From Ephydatia muelleri (lineage: Eukaryota; Porifera; Demospongiae; Spongillida; Spongillidae): a DNA stretch of 64,000 nucleotides. The stretch covers positions 8,397,509-8,461,508 of the forward strand of contig JABACO010000016.1 in the NCBI GenBank assembly GCA_013339895.1, read 5' to 3'. Positions 14,432 through 23,949 of this stretch are shown piece after piece (position 1 is the stretch's first letter; each line of letters starts with the position of its first letter). Below the pieces are notes generated by a model, which saw nothing but the letters and a program-made list of their open reading frames with translations, did not search any database and was not told the DNA's origin. The position numbers and the translations under genes were made by a program.

Positions 14432-15201
14432 GGACGGGGGGGGGGGGGTCTAATAACTATATTCACAAGCGGGGGTGGGTACTGGAGGGGGCGTGCCCCC
14501 TCCCGTAACAGCTAGGGAGTCTGGGGGAGCGCTGTAAGCTCCCCCAGTGTAGTCTCGTTCCCAGACCCAGATTCCCAACAGCTGCGGGTGGATTACATCA
14601 CGTAGCGGTGATGTAATCCACCCGCAGCTGTTGGGAATCTGGGTCTGTGAACGAGACTACCCTCCCAGGCCCCAGCCGCTTTATCCCTTTTGCGTTCATT
14701 TAGCATAAAAATAAGCATACTTTGAAAGTGTATTCAATATTGATAGCTCACAAGCGCAATATTCGAATTGATTAATACACGCGTGTAGAAGCCTGCGTGA
14801 GTCAACGTGGTCGTGGATAAGGATAGCGAATAGAAAACTCTAAGCAAAGCCATTGTGACGGTACTCTGGTCTAAACGACACACACGTTTTACCTTTAATA
14901 GCATTATATACCTACTTGATTTAGCTCTACCTGTTTCCTGAAATAAACTATCTTCTTTTGATCGCTTACTTCTTGCTCGCATGCACCATTCCATCGCGCA
15001 GCAGTAATACTAATTAAACACGCTTGGAGGGCCTTGGCTTTAGACCCCCCCCCACACACACACACGCACTCACACACACTTTGGGTCGAATGCTAACTCG
15101 CTAATCAGTTCACTTGCGTTCACTCAACGCTTCGTTTTTCTCAACTCGTCAATCATGTAATTAATTATTCATAAGTTAATTTATTCATAACTAGTTGGGC
15201 C

Positions 15202-15251
<50 letters not shown>

Positions 15252-15560
15252 CTTTAGACCCCCCGTGGATCCGCCACTTACTAACTGCACGGGCGCGGAT
15301 ACGGGAGGGGGGGGGGGGGGGGGGGGGGGGTTTGGGGGTCGCAACCCCGCCTTTTATATAAGGTACCTCCCCCTATTCTGCTAAGCAGCCCCCCCCCACC
15401 ACCCGCTTTTCGTATCGCGTATCGTGCGTATCGGGCCTGAAGCGGACAGCCCCCCCCCCCCCCCCCCCCCCCCCCCGCTTTTCGTATCGCGGGCCTAACC
15501 CCCCCCCCCCCCCCCCCCCCCCCCCTTTTGGAAAATCCTGTATCCGTTCATTTGCGCATG
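14432..15560. repeat. spacer with long G and C homopolymers
   Basis: Apart from the MITE at 14,550-14,659 no gene is seen. G runs lie at 14,437-14,448, 15,204-15,250 (47 bases) and 15,307-15,330, and C runs at 15,450-15,476 and 15,499-15,525 (27 each). Fragments such as ccgtggatccgccact (near 15,266) resemble common transposon ends, and ttttcgtatcgcgggcct is repeated around the C runs. A gggggagcgctgtaagctccccc hairpin is at 14,523-14,545. Frames across this stretch encode only glycine or proline tracts and are not genes. Confidence 0.8.
14550..14659. mobile_element. 110-bp palindromic MITE (TAGTCTCGT family)
   Basis: Near-perfect inverted repeat beginning tagtctcgttcccagaccc and ending with its complement, gggtctgtgaacgagacta; the arms meet at a gtagcg loop next to gtgatgtaatccacccgc. 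The same family recurs at 52,133-52,252, as a half copy near 59,229-59,285, and as the long-spaced pair at 58,556-59,514. It has no coding capacity, so a non-autonomous element is inferred. Confidence 0.85.
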
Positions 15561-15823
15561 TGAAATATACCACGCGCACTCTTTATATAATCATAGCCTT
15601 ACCCCCCTCCCAATTAAAAATACCTTACGCCGCCGCGGTTAGGTCCCTCCCGTCATCGCGGCCATGTATGAGGCAACGAACTTTAAATTCACACGGAATA
15701 GACCCTTCTCGCGTAAGATCGGAATTTTTGATTGCACCTGTTATTATAGCTGTGACGTCACGTCCGGAGGCACATATCTTGTCAGAGAGTTTCTTCCTTT
15801 GTCGCGCTGTTAGGCTTCGAATC

Positions 15824-17562
15824 ATGTCTGGTAATACTTGCATTGTGTGCCAAAGTACTCGTTGCAACGAACCGCTGCTGAAATTCTACCGCATACCACC
15901 AGATCTGAACAAACGGGCACTGTCGCTTCGTGTGTTGCACCTTTCCGATCATATTTTAAAGCCACATTACAGAGTGTGCTCTAAGCATTTTCGTGACGGT
16001 GATCCAAAGAATGGACCCGAGCTACTCCTAGGGAAGAAGTTCGCCACACCTGTAAAACGAAACGACGCTAGAACAACGAGGAGCATTTTGCGTCAAAAGA
16101 AGGAGTTGCAAACATTGTCAGCATCAACATCAAGAATGGATCCGGATTCACCGCATCTTTCGACATTGCCTCAGCCTTCAATTATGCAGCCTACTGTTGA
16201 TGCACAGCCACTGCAGCCAAGTAATACCCTCGATGTAAACATTGATGAACCTAACCTTAGTATGTCTTCATTGTCCTGTGCAACATCTGAGGAGCCTAAT
16301 CTTGATGCCCTTTCTCCAACACCAGTCGTTGATGAACTACCTTCCTGTTCATATACCTCAATGCAACTGCCACTGTCTTCTGCGACTACTGTATTTGTTG
16401 ATTCAGCACTTCAAGAGATACCTGCAATAATCCACAGATCTTCTACAGCTGATAATGAACAGTATAAGTTGAATTCAGCACTCATTGCACGTGTGGAGAT
16501 TCTAGAAGCTGAAAATGCTAAGTTAAAGAACACCATTTCCAAAGCCAAGTTGACTCTAACAGTTGAGGATTTGAAGGACGATGAGAATTTGTTTTCATTT
16601 TATACCGGTTTTAAATCATACAATATATTTTTAGCATTCTTTGAATTTCTTGGTCCAGCAGTTTATAAGTTGAATTATTGGGGTAGCAAAACTACACAAG
16701 TGAGAAAAACCCAACAAAACTTCAGCCAATGGACCAGTTACTTATGACCCTTATGAAGCTAAGACTTAATTTTAAGACACTGGATTTGTCCTTTCGCTTT
16801 GGTGTATCTAAGAGTGCTGTGTCAAGATATGTTACAACCTGGATATGCTTTTTATATAATCACCTGAAAGAAATCGATTGGATGCCATCTGTTCAGCAGG
16901 TTTCTGGAACCCTGCCTTCTGCATTCCATGACAAATATCCATCAACATATGCCATTATAGATGGTAGTGAAATATTTTTAGAGATTCCTTCAGACCTCCA
17001 CATGCAGTCATCCACTTGGAGTAATTATAAACATCATAATACTGCAAAGTTTTTAATTGCATGCACACCAAATGGATGCATCTCTTACATCTCTAGATCT
17101 GCATTGTATGTTGGGTCTATTTCAGATCTTGAACTGACAAATGCATCAGGATTTCTCACTAAACTATAAGCCCGACATTTCAATCATGGCAGACCGAGGT
17201 TTTAACATCAAAGATTTGTTGCAGGAAATTAATGTAGGATTTATATTCCTCCTTTTTTGAATGGCAAGCAGCAACTGACAGCTGATGAGGTTTAAGAAGG
17301 CAGGCGTATAGCGTCTTCGAGAATCATTTTTGAACGAGCAATTGGTAAGATAAAATCTTTTACAATTTTGAAACATACTCTACCTATATCTTTAGCTAGG
17401 ATTTCAAATCAAATCGTTTTTGTCTGTGCATTCCTAACTATTGTTAAACCAGTTCTTGTTTCTTCTCGAATGAATCAAAGTACGAATAAAGTTGATAAGT
17501 ACTTTGAAGACATTGATAGTGATGAATCAAAGGAGGAATACAGTGATAGTGATAATGACTAA
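15824..17562 (+). pseudogene. THAP-domain DDE transposase (ISL2EU-like), decayed
   Basis: The start at 15,824 puts a THAP zinc finger at the N terminus, as usual for the family: CIVC near residues 6-9, then CSKHF about 50 residues on (C2CH pattern). An upstream in-frame ATG would add 88 unrelated residues. A short coiled-coil-like stretch follows near 16,480-16,570. After a frameshift near 16,715 comes a helix-turn-helix (MKLRLNFKTLDLSFRFGVSK, 16,750-16,830) and a DDE_Tnp_4-type core: IIDGSE (about 16,955), ADRGF (about 17,190, after another frameshift) and FERAIGKIK (about 17,330), giving the D-D-E residues. The frame ends in an acidic tail at 17,562. At least three frame breaks make it a pseudogene. 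THAP+DDE together with a YqaJ nuclease neighbour is known for the ISL2EU superfamily; the assignment is by recall, without a search. Confidence 0.8.
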
Positions 17563-17577
17563 TAGCAGTGTTACACT

Positions 17578-17887
17578 CAGGCCCGTAGGCTGGTCGAGAG
17601 ATTGGGGGGGGGGGGGGGGGGGGGGGGGGAAACAATGAGGGTGGAACTAACTAGCGGGGGAGGGGCCTTCCCTGGGGTATGGGGGAGCGCTGTAAGCTCC
17701 CCGCCCCAGCAGCTTTGCAACTTTTACAATGTTAAAGTCACAAAACATCGCATAATTGCGTAGAAACATGCCAAAAACAGATAGTAAATATGACAAGAAT
17801 TACTGTTTTGCTTCCAGAGTCTAGCTCGCAAGTGCGAGACTACAGAAAGTTTGGAAGCAAGCGTATCTGGCTTGCGAGTTAACGAGA
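17578..17887 (-). mobile_element. half of a CAGGCCCGTAGGCTGG element (right half, inverted)
   Basis: Begins caggcccgtaggctgg, then a 26-G run, then sequence through aacgaga at 17,887. It is the reverse complement of the right half of the complete copy at 59,694-60,511, including the gggggagcgctgtaagctcc hairpin (17,681-17,702) and the ctcgcaagtgcgagac hairpin. It ends exactly where the YqaJ fragment starts. Confidence 0.8.
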
Positions 17888-18145
17888 TGTCCATGACCCC
17901 ACTAATCAGGGAGAAGAGTTTGGTTTTATTGAAGTTAAATGCCCTTTTGTTCAAAGAGATCTTTCTCCACTAGAAGCCAGCTTAACTTCAGGGTTTTGCT
18001 GTAGACAAGTTACAAACCAAACTACATGTAATTCTCCTGAGTTGAAGCTTCAACTAAATCACAAGTACTATGCTCAAGCACAGGGTCAGATGGCTGTAGG
18101 TGGTATGACATGGTGTGATTTTGTTATTTACACAAACCGATAATG
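17888..18145 (+). pseudogene. YqaJ-type nuclease, C-terminal part (inverted fragment)
   Basis: The + strand frame from about 17,890 reads VHDPTNQGEEFGFIEVKCPF, then NHKYYAQAQGQM and a CDFVIYT stretch, and stops after about 80 residues. GFIEVKCPF is the E-x-K catalytic strand of the YqaJ/lambda-exonuclease fold, and the NHKYYAQAQGQM helix is also diagnostic. The N-terminal half of the same domain lies on the opposite strand at 18,831-19,393 and stops right after ESHPFLGASPDG, the preceding motif. The two halves fit almost base to base, so one gene was split by insertion and part was then inverted. After the stop, up to 18,302, no coding signal is seen. Confidence 0.75.
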
Positions 18146-18302
18146 TGGAGAGGATACTGTACAATGAGGATTACCCTACTTACAAAACTGGAATCATTTT
18201 TTGATAACTGCTTAGGTCCAGAAATAGTTAGCCCCATCCATGTACTAGGTCTATCAATACGTGACCTTTCAAAAATATAATACATCACACAAGCACAAGT
18301 GT

Positions 18303-18347
18303 CAGGCCCGTAGGCTGGGGGGGGGGGGGGGTCGGTGGGTTCGGTCG

Positions 18348-18380
<33 letters not shown>

Positions 18381-18830
18381 CCCGTCCAAGCTAGTTCTGC
18401 TTGCCCAAGCTGGTTCCGCCTTCCCAGCTTGGTCCTGCTTGCCGTAGCTGGTTCCGCTTCTTTCCGCTTACCATGAATTATTCTTTGCCAATGAAATAAT
18501 TAATAATTTTACATGCATGACGTTATACAAATGAAAATTAGCGAGCGTGAGGTAATATACTGATAAATGGGGCACCCATGGCCCGTAACAAACTGCAGTC
18601 GGAGTGGCGGATCCGGGGCACTTCAAGTACATGCCGGTATATGGTTCATTAATGATACTTTGCGAAGTATAGGTCCGGCTTGAGCCAGACGCCCAGACCT
18701 ACTTCGATATTGAACTGCACAATGGCCAACTGATTAATTTACAATGGCGTTGTGCCGTTCGAATACGAAGTAGGTCTGGCTTTCGAGTTAACTTTCCTGA
18801 TCTATCCGTAGATAGGAAAGTTAGACTAAG
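18303..18830 (+). mobile_element. half of a CAGGCCCGTAGGCTGG element (left half)
   Basis: Begins caggcccgtaggctgg with a G run, then tcggtgggttcggtcgaac and a C run to about 18,379, and matches 59,694 to about 60,185 of the complete copy, ending at gactaag. It contains an inner palindrome (cagacctacttcg ... cgaagtaggtctg, about 18,688-18,780) and a tggcggatccgggg stretch like common hAT ends. The two halves in this region are in R-then-L order relative to the nuclease gene once the inversion is undone. Confidence 0.8.
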
Positions 18831-19393
18831 TAGCCATCAGGGCTTGCCCCAAGAAATGGATGTGATTCACTCACAAAGAACCCTGCAGGTCTGACTGTAA
18901 CATGTTTACCTAACAGGTCCTGGTATGCTATATAGGCTTCAATGGCTGTCGACTCATTTTGTATTCCCCAGTTGGTAGCATCACACGAGAACTTGAAGTG
19001 CGTGGTTGTAGAATACTCAAAACCAACACATCAGGAGGAGTGGTAGGCTTTCGATGCAGAATGTCTCCAAATCTTGAAGCTGTTATTCGGTAGCGGCGGA
19101 TTGAATGCCACATTTCAGAATATCGTTGATTTCTAGTAGCATTTTCTATTTCATACAGTTTTGCAGTGGGCATCTTAAAATTATCTTTAAATGCTGCAAC
19201 AGTGTCTTTTAGTTCAGAAATGGATGGGAGATTGGGTATACCGCTTGCTGGAGTACATGTAGGTACATGACTGTGTTCAGGGTCTAGGAGGATAGATATG
19301 CCCAAGGATTCACAACGAACACTCTTGAGAAAACCAGGAAGAAGAGACATAGCATTGCCTCGGAACTTGGTGGTCTAGGATCAAAATCTTCAG
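18831..19393 (-). pseudogene. YqaJ-type nuclease, N-terminal half
   Basis: On the minus strand, an open frame from 19,350 carries MWHSIRRYRITASRFGDIL (19,090-19,110 region), the W...R...RITAS.FG signature of YqaJ-type recombination nucleases. After a frameshift near 18,940 it continues with YQDLLGKHV and GFFVSESHPFLGASPDG, stopping at 18,833 where the left half of the CAGGCCCG element begins. It belongs to the same gene as the SWIM piece at 20,167-21,060, from which it is separated by the piggyBac-like insertion. The enzyme would be a Mg-dependent DNA exonuclease or recombination nuclease; why transposons carry it is not established. Confidence 0.75.
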
Positions 19394-19397
19394 TTAA

Positions 19398-20166
19398 TCT
19401 TTAATCTCCAGACGTCCTACACGTAGGACGATCGTCCTACGCGTAGGACGCATGTTAAAATTATTTTTTTGCAAACCGATATGAACAGAGAACAAACCAA
19501 AAACTCATTGTACTGTAAAAATGGTTAGTAATTCTGAATATACTGGTACTTTCTTGCAATTCTTCAAAGACTGTCAAATACAGTCAATACTCATTGCCAA
19601 TAGATACATGTTATCGTGAAGCAACTTCCAGTACCAACAAATAATGTTGGAAAGATCAGAACGACGTTCAAAACAAGGGGGATAGTGAGACAGGTCTTTG
19701 GCACGAGGAAAATAAAAAAGTACATTTGGAATTTGCTAGCTCCACAAGCGTATGAACAATACGTATTTGTCAGTCGCATGTCTTGGAATAGCCAAGTGAA
19801 TGGACAAATCTTGAAAACGCAGTGTGTTTTCAGTACAAATGGCTAAATCGTTTAGAGTTAGACAACTGCCATAGAATGCATTAAGTAGCACACACATCAA
19901 GCTTCAAAAAACATCCAATAAAAGTTATACTTGTCATACTTTTTTCTGTGACAATTAAATTGTACGCATAATGCATTTTTAAGTACCGCATCCTGTTTTT
20001 TGCATCGTGTAACCAAGAGCGTGATTTAAAGAAAATGGATTGTCAATTGGTAAATTAAGCATGGTAGACACATCAAACAACAGTAGAGAAATGGATGACA
20101 AAAACTTGCATTTCTATTTTTCAAATATTGGTCCTACGCGTAGGACTTGGCTCTGGAGATTAAAGG
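19398..20166. mobile_element. piggyBac-like non-autonomous element with TTAA target duplication
   Basis: Flanked by TTAA at 19,394-19,397 and 20,167-20,170. The left end reads tctttaatctccagacgtcc and the right end, reverse complemented, cctttaatctccagagcc. Just inside both ends are palindromic gtcctacgcgtaggac motifs (two on the left, one on the right). TTAA duplication is the hallmark of piggyBac transposition. Internal frames (for example + 19,616-19,846) resemble nothing I recognise. It sits inside the nuclease gene, separating SWIM and YqaJ parts. Confidence 0.8.
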
Positions 20167-21060
20167 TTAAGCAAACTTTCGTTTATTCTTCTTCTGAAAG
20201 TCGTGCTTTTCAAACATCGCTGCAGACATTGGAAAGTCTGATTCCTTTCTTTGCTTAGGAATCTTCCATTGGCACAGATGTGATGTAACAGATGTTGCCT
20301 CTTCCTCATCGTCAGGTATTGCACTTAAGTTGTCAGGTGGGTGTATTTGGCCAGTGCTAGTCATAGCAACAAGAGCATGCAACACTGCAGAAACATGAGT
20401 GCAGCTAGCCGATTTCCTATCAATGAAATGAATACAAATTATAGCACTGCTACAGATGTCACCCATAACTACATTGTCATACCCTGCAGCACATTCACAT
20501 GTTGCTGCTTGTATTGTGCCTACCAATCCTTCTCGGATCAGTAAAACATAAACATGATAACTTCCTGGTTTCATTGAAGGTGTTAGGGTAGCTCTGATTT
20601 GACAGTAGAGAGGATGCAGTGTCTGTACTTCAAGTTGGACCAAACGACCTGATGCCCAGTGACTATATCCACATGTTAGGGCTCTAAAAGCTCCCTGGGT
20701 TTCAGAACAGCCAACTCCATGAGCAAGGTATGAATATAAGATGCCTGTAGGGTATCATATTTATATGAGATGCAAGGCTAAAAGGTTTCTGGCATACCTG
20801 ATGTAACAACAGGACACCTAGGTGCAATGTCCTTGACATTGTCCCGTGTAATAACTTCCCAGCCAGTGAGAGGTGAAGATGGGACATGCGGTGGACCAAA
20901 TGGTACTGCAGCTGGTACACCTGATGTCAATAAGCGCTGCTGCTTCTTATACAAGATAGTGCCATCAACATCAATGATTGGTCAGTGGTCCTTTACTGCT
21001 TCTTGGATTCTAAGATCAAATACAGATGCCTGTGAAATAAACAGCTTTTGTTTCCGGCCC
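20167..21060 (-). pseudogene. SWIM zinc-finger N-terminal part of the YqaJ nuclease gene
   Basis: The main exon-like frame runs on the minus strand from about 20,745 to 20,167 and contains a SWIM zinc finger: CEC near 20,490 and CTHVSAVLHAL near 20,400 (CxC...CxH). Before it are ALTCGYSHWASGRL and similar conserved blocks. An upstream exon (about 20,960-20,787) reads GWEVITRDNVKDIAPRCP and ends at a GT donor (tcaggtatgcc). In this first exon a TGA replaces what should be a tryptophan codon near 20,980. The piece ends at the TTAA of the piggyBac-like insertion. SWIM followed by YqaJ is a known arrangement in transposon-encoded nucleases. Confidence 0.7.
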
Positions 21061-21250
21061 ATTCAACTTACTTCGCTACTAACTGTTTCTTATTAAATGC
21101 TGACCAAAGGCCACAAAGATCTTTTTACATTACCGCACCACTTGACCTTAATTGCAATTTTTGACAGAAAGCAACCTTTCTGAAATGTAAAACTTCTCTA
21201 TTGTAGATAAAATTTCTCTTTGAGAAATAAAGTGGGATGTAGGATTGGCA

Positions 21251-21436
21251 TTGGTGGTGTAAAAAGCAATGAAACAAGACATATTATGGATTGGTAACAG
21301 AATAAAACAAGATGGTACTACATTTAGCGAAGAACCATGCACTTCGAATTTCAGTTTGCTAAATGAAGGACCGTCTTGTTGTATTCTGGTACCAATCCAT
21401 AATGTGTCTTGTTTCATTGCTTTTTACACCACCAAT
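21251..21436. mobile_element. 186-bp foldback (MITE-like) element
   Basis: Arms attggtggtgtaaaaagcaa and its complement ttgctttttacaccaccaat enclose about 186 bases; the arms continue inward (acaagacatattatggattggta against taccaatccataatgtgtcttgt) with few mismatches. No open frame of interest, so a non-autonomous element is inferred. Confidence 0.8.
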
Positions 21437-21440
21437 CTCA

Positions 21441-21945
21441 TACCCCCTACCAGTGCCATAGCTACGCCACTACTAGTGCCATAGCTATCCCCTACCAGTG
21501 CCATAGCTATCCCCTACCAGTGCCATAGCTACCCCACTAATACCGTCATAGCTACCCCACTACCAGTACCTAGATGACCCACTACCAGTGCCATAGCTAC
21601 CCCGCAACCAGTGGGTACCTATGGCACTAGTAGTGAGGTAGCTATGGCACTGGTAGTGTGGTAGCTATGGCACTAGTAGTGTGGTAGCTATGGCACTAGT
21701 AGTGGGGTAGCTATGGCACTGGTAGGGGGTAGCTATGGCACTGGTAGTGGGGTAGCTATGGCACTAGTAGTTGGGTAGCTATGGCACTAGTAGTGGCCAC
21801 TACCAGTGCCATAGCTACCCCACTACCGGTGCCATAGCTACCCCACTACCGGTGCCATAGCTACCCCACAACAAGTGGTATATGTACCCCACTACAAGTG
21901 CCATAGCTACCCCACTACCAGTGCAATAGGTTCCCCGCTACCATG
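21441..21945. repeat. 22-bp minisatellite with inverted blocks
   Basis: Unit about 22 bases, ccactaccagtgccatagctac. Block 1 (21,441 to about 21,610) is in one orientation, block 2 (about 21,611-21,795) is the reverse complement (gtagctatggcactagtagtgg), and block 3 (about 21,796-21,945) returns to the first orientation. It can fold into two large hairpins. Confidence 0.9.
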
Positions 21946-21949
21946 CAGG

Positions 21950-23560
21950 CAAATACTTAGCAGGTGGCAGTCTCATTGCTCTTGAGAAAAACAAACCAGA
22001 CTGTCCACCTGATGTTCGGCCTATTGAATGCTTGAGACGACTGATGAGGAAGTGCCTCTGTATTGTTAGTAAGCAGAAAGCAGAAGATTTCCTTATGCCA
22101 CATCAGATGGGGGCAGCCTGCCCATCTGGTTCAGAAAAGATCATCCATGGACTATGTTATTGTGTTGATGAGAATTGGTTCAGTACTGACTTCACAGTTC
22201 TCAAAAGAGACTTTCGGAATGCCTTTAACCTGGTTTCTCATCAAGCTGTCCTGGAGGAATGGTTCCATCATTTTCCAGAGCTGTTTCCTTGGACTCTTTG
22301 GTGTTACAGTCAACATCCTTCACTACTACACTCCCTAGGCATCATTAGCTCTGAATCAGGAGTACAGCAAGCCAAGGAGATCCCATGGGCTCTTTACTCT
22401 TCTGTCTGGTTTTACAAAAGTAGTCTCTGCCATTGCTGAAGATACGGCATGTTCTTCCCTTTTGCTCCGTAAGTGGTACACTGATGATGGTGTTCTTGCT
22501 GGACCCAAGCTGGCAGTTGCACAGGCTCTTCCATTATACAGGAACTGGGTCCCCCACTATACACTAAGCCTTCGCATCAACAATGCCAAATGCGAATTGT
22601 ACAGCCTGTGTGACCTAAGCCTTTTTCCATCTGACATGAAGAGGTCCTTATCACTTCACTTTGAAATACTTGGAGCTCCAATCGGTGATATACTTTTCTG
22701 TGGCAAGTTTATTGCCCAGAAGCTGCTAAGGCCTTGCACCTACTGATTGGTTGACACTTCTGACACAGCTTGGCAGCAACCCCAACTTTTTACGCCATGG
22801 AGGCCTAGGGCTTTGTTGCTTTGCCCTTCATTCATCTGCTGCATGCTTATATTATTAGCTTCTGTAATTGCATCTGATTGTAGCTCTCCACAGAGCAAAT
22901 TTCTATCTAATTCTATGGACTTTTTCAACGGATCTGTATCTACTATTGATGCTCCCACTATTACCACAGTCTTAACTACTCAAAACGTGTTATCTGCTAA
23001 ACTGGAGGATCAGCAATTTGCCAACTTATTTGCTAATGCTTCACTGCCTGATAGGGCTCGCTTGCTTTCAATTTAGCTATCTATCACACCTTCGCCAAGG
23101 CTTACCTTCTGAGTTTCAAGTTGCCATTAAGCGGTGGTTAGGTCTTCCTGTGAGTCAAGGTCAGTTTTGTCCCCAATACATGTCCCATTCTTTGGATCAC
23201 TTTGCGCTGACTTGCTCCGTTGCGGTTTCCCGCCACAACAGAATCCGAGACACCCTTTTCGAGTTTTGTCAACGTGCATGCTTGGGTGCACAGCTCGAAG
23301 CTGAAAGCAGCCTGCGTCATGAAGCATGGCAAACATGTCCTGCCGATGTCCTCATCCCCTAACTGGGAGTTGGGCAAGTCAGCAACAATTGATCATTGCA
23401 TCAAATCCCTGCTTAATTCTGTAACCTTTCAAGTAGTGCGTGTGATGCCAGGCTCAGCAGCAATGCAGGCAGAAAATAGGAAGCACCACAGTAATGATGC
23501 AGAATGTAGAGAGTTAGGTTGGGTTTGCATCCCTCTGGTGGTAGAGTCTTTTGGATGCTG
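21950..23560 (+). pseudogene. non-LTR-type reverse transcriptase with C-terminal nuclease, decayed
   Basis: Starts with RPIECLRRLMRKCLC near 22,015-22,060 (RT finger region), then VLKRDFRNAFN (about 22,200; the catalytic D box), CYSQHPSLLHSLGIISSESG (about 22,300), a frame change, and WYTDDGVLAG (about 22,475), the Y-x-D-D catalytic box. Beyond 23,060 a C-terminal section has RHNRIRDTLFEF, CPADVLIPNWELG and IDHCIKSLL (about 23,235-23,415), resembling a restriction-like endonuclease of the R2/NeSL kind (PADV...D...). At least three frame changes and stops. Target-primed retrotransposition would be the ancestral role. The family is not assigned; poly(A) or 3' repeat and target duplication were not found. 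Confidence 0.75.
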
Positions 23561-23940
23561 GTGACCTGAAGCTCAGTCTAGTCTCTCTAGACTTGCAGGT
23601 AGACTAGCCACTAGAGTGGGGCAGCCTAAGTCTAACACAACTATGGTAGATTAAGCATGACCCTGATCAGAGCCAACTCCAGGGCCATTCTGTCTAGAGT
23701 ATGTGTTCAACTTTGTTGTGTGTATGTAATGTATGTACTTCATGTATTCATGTATTCCGGTTCACGCAATTATAGCTGTTTTTTTTGTTTTTTCTATTAT
23801 AAAGTACCTCTATAGATTCTATAGCTCTCAACACACTCACTGATCTTGCAAATACTTGCATCTCTACTATTGATTTAATCTGACAAGCAATAAGCTGGAC
23901 TGTACAAAGCAGTCTGAAGGCAAGGTGAGTCACCACCGAT
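23561..23940. other. spacer without recognisable gene
   Basis: AT-rich sequence with tatgtatgta-like tracts between the retroelement relic and the 3' end of the DUF6589-like gene. It may hold the 3' end of either. Nothing else is seen. Confidence 0.4.
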
Positions 23941-23949
23941 GCAGAAGTG

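Larger units (their letters stand above)
15560..21100. mobile_element. remains of a two-gene DNA transposon (transposase + SWIM-YqaJ nuclease)
   Basis: The transposase on + (15,824-17,562) and the nuclease on - (pieces between 17,888 and 21,060) face each other tail to tail. If the inverted block 17,578-18,302 is flipped back, the nuclease C-terminal piece lies on - directly downstream of the transposase, and only short non-coding sequence separates the two genes. This convergent two-gene layout is that of ISL2EU-type transposons. I could not identify the outer terminal inverted repeats with confidence, so the limits are approximate. Confidence 0.6.

Noticed and set aside
15373..15579. Glycine-rich minus frame
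   Set aside because: Translation of C homopolymers.
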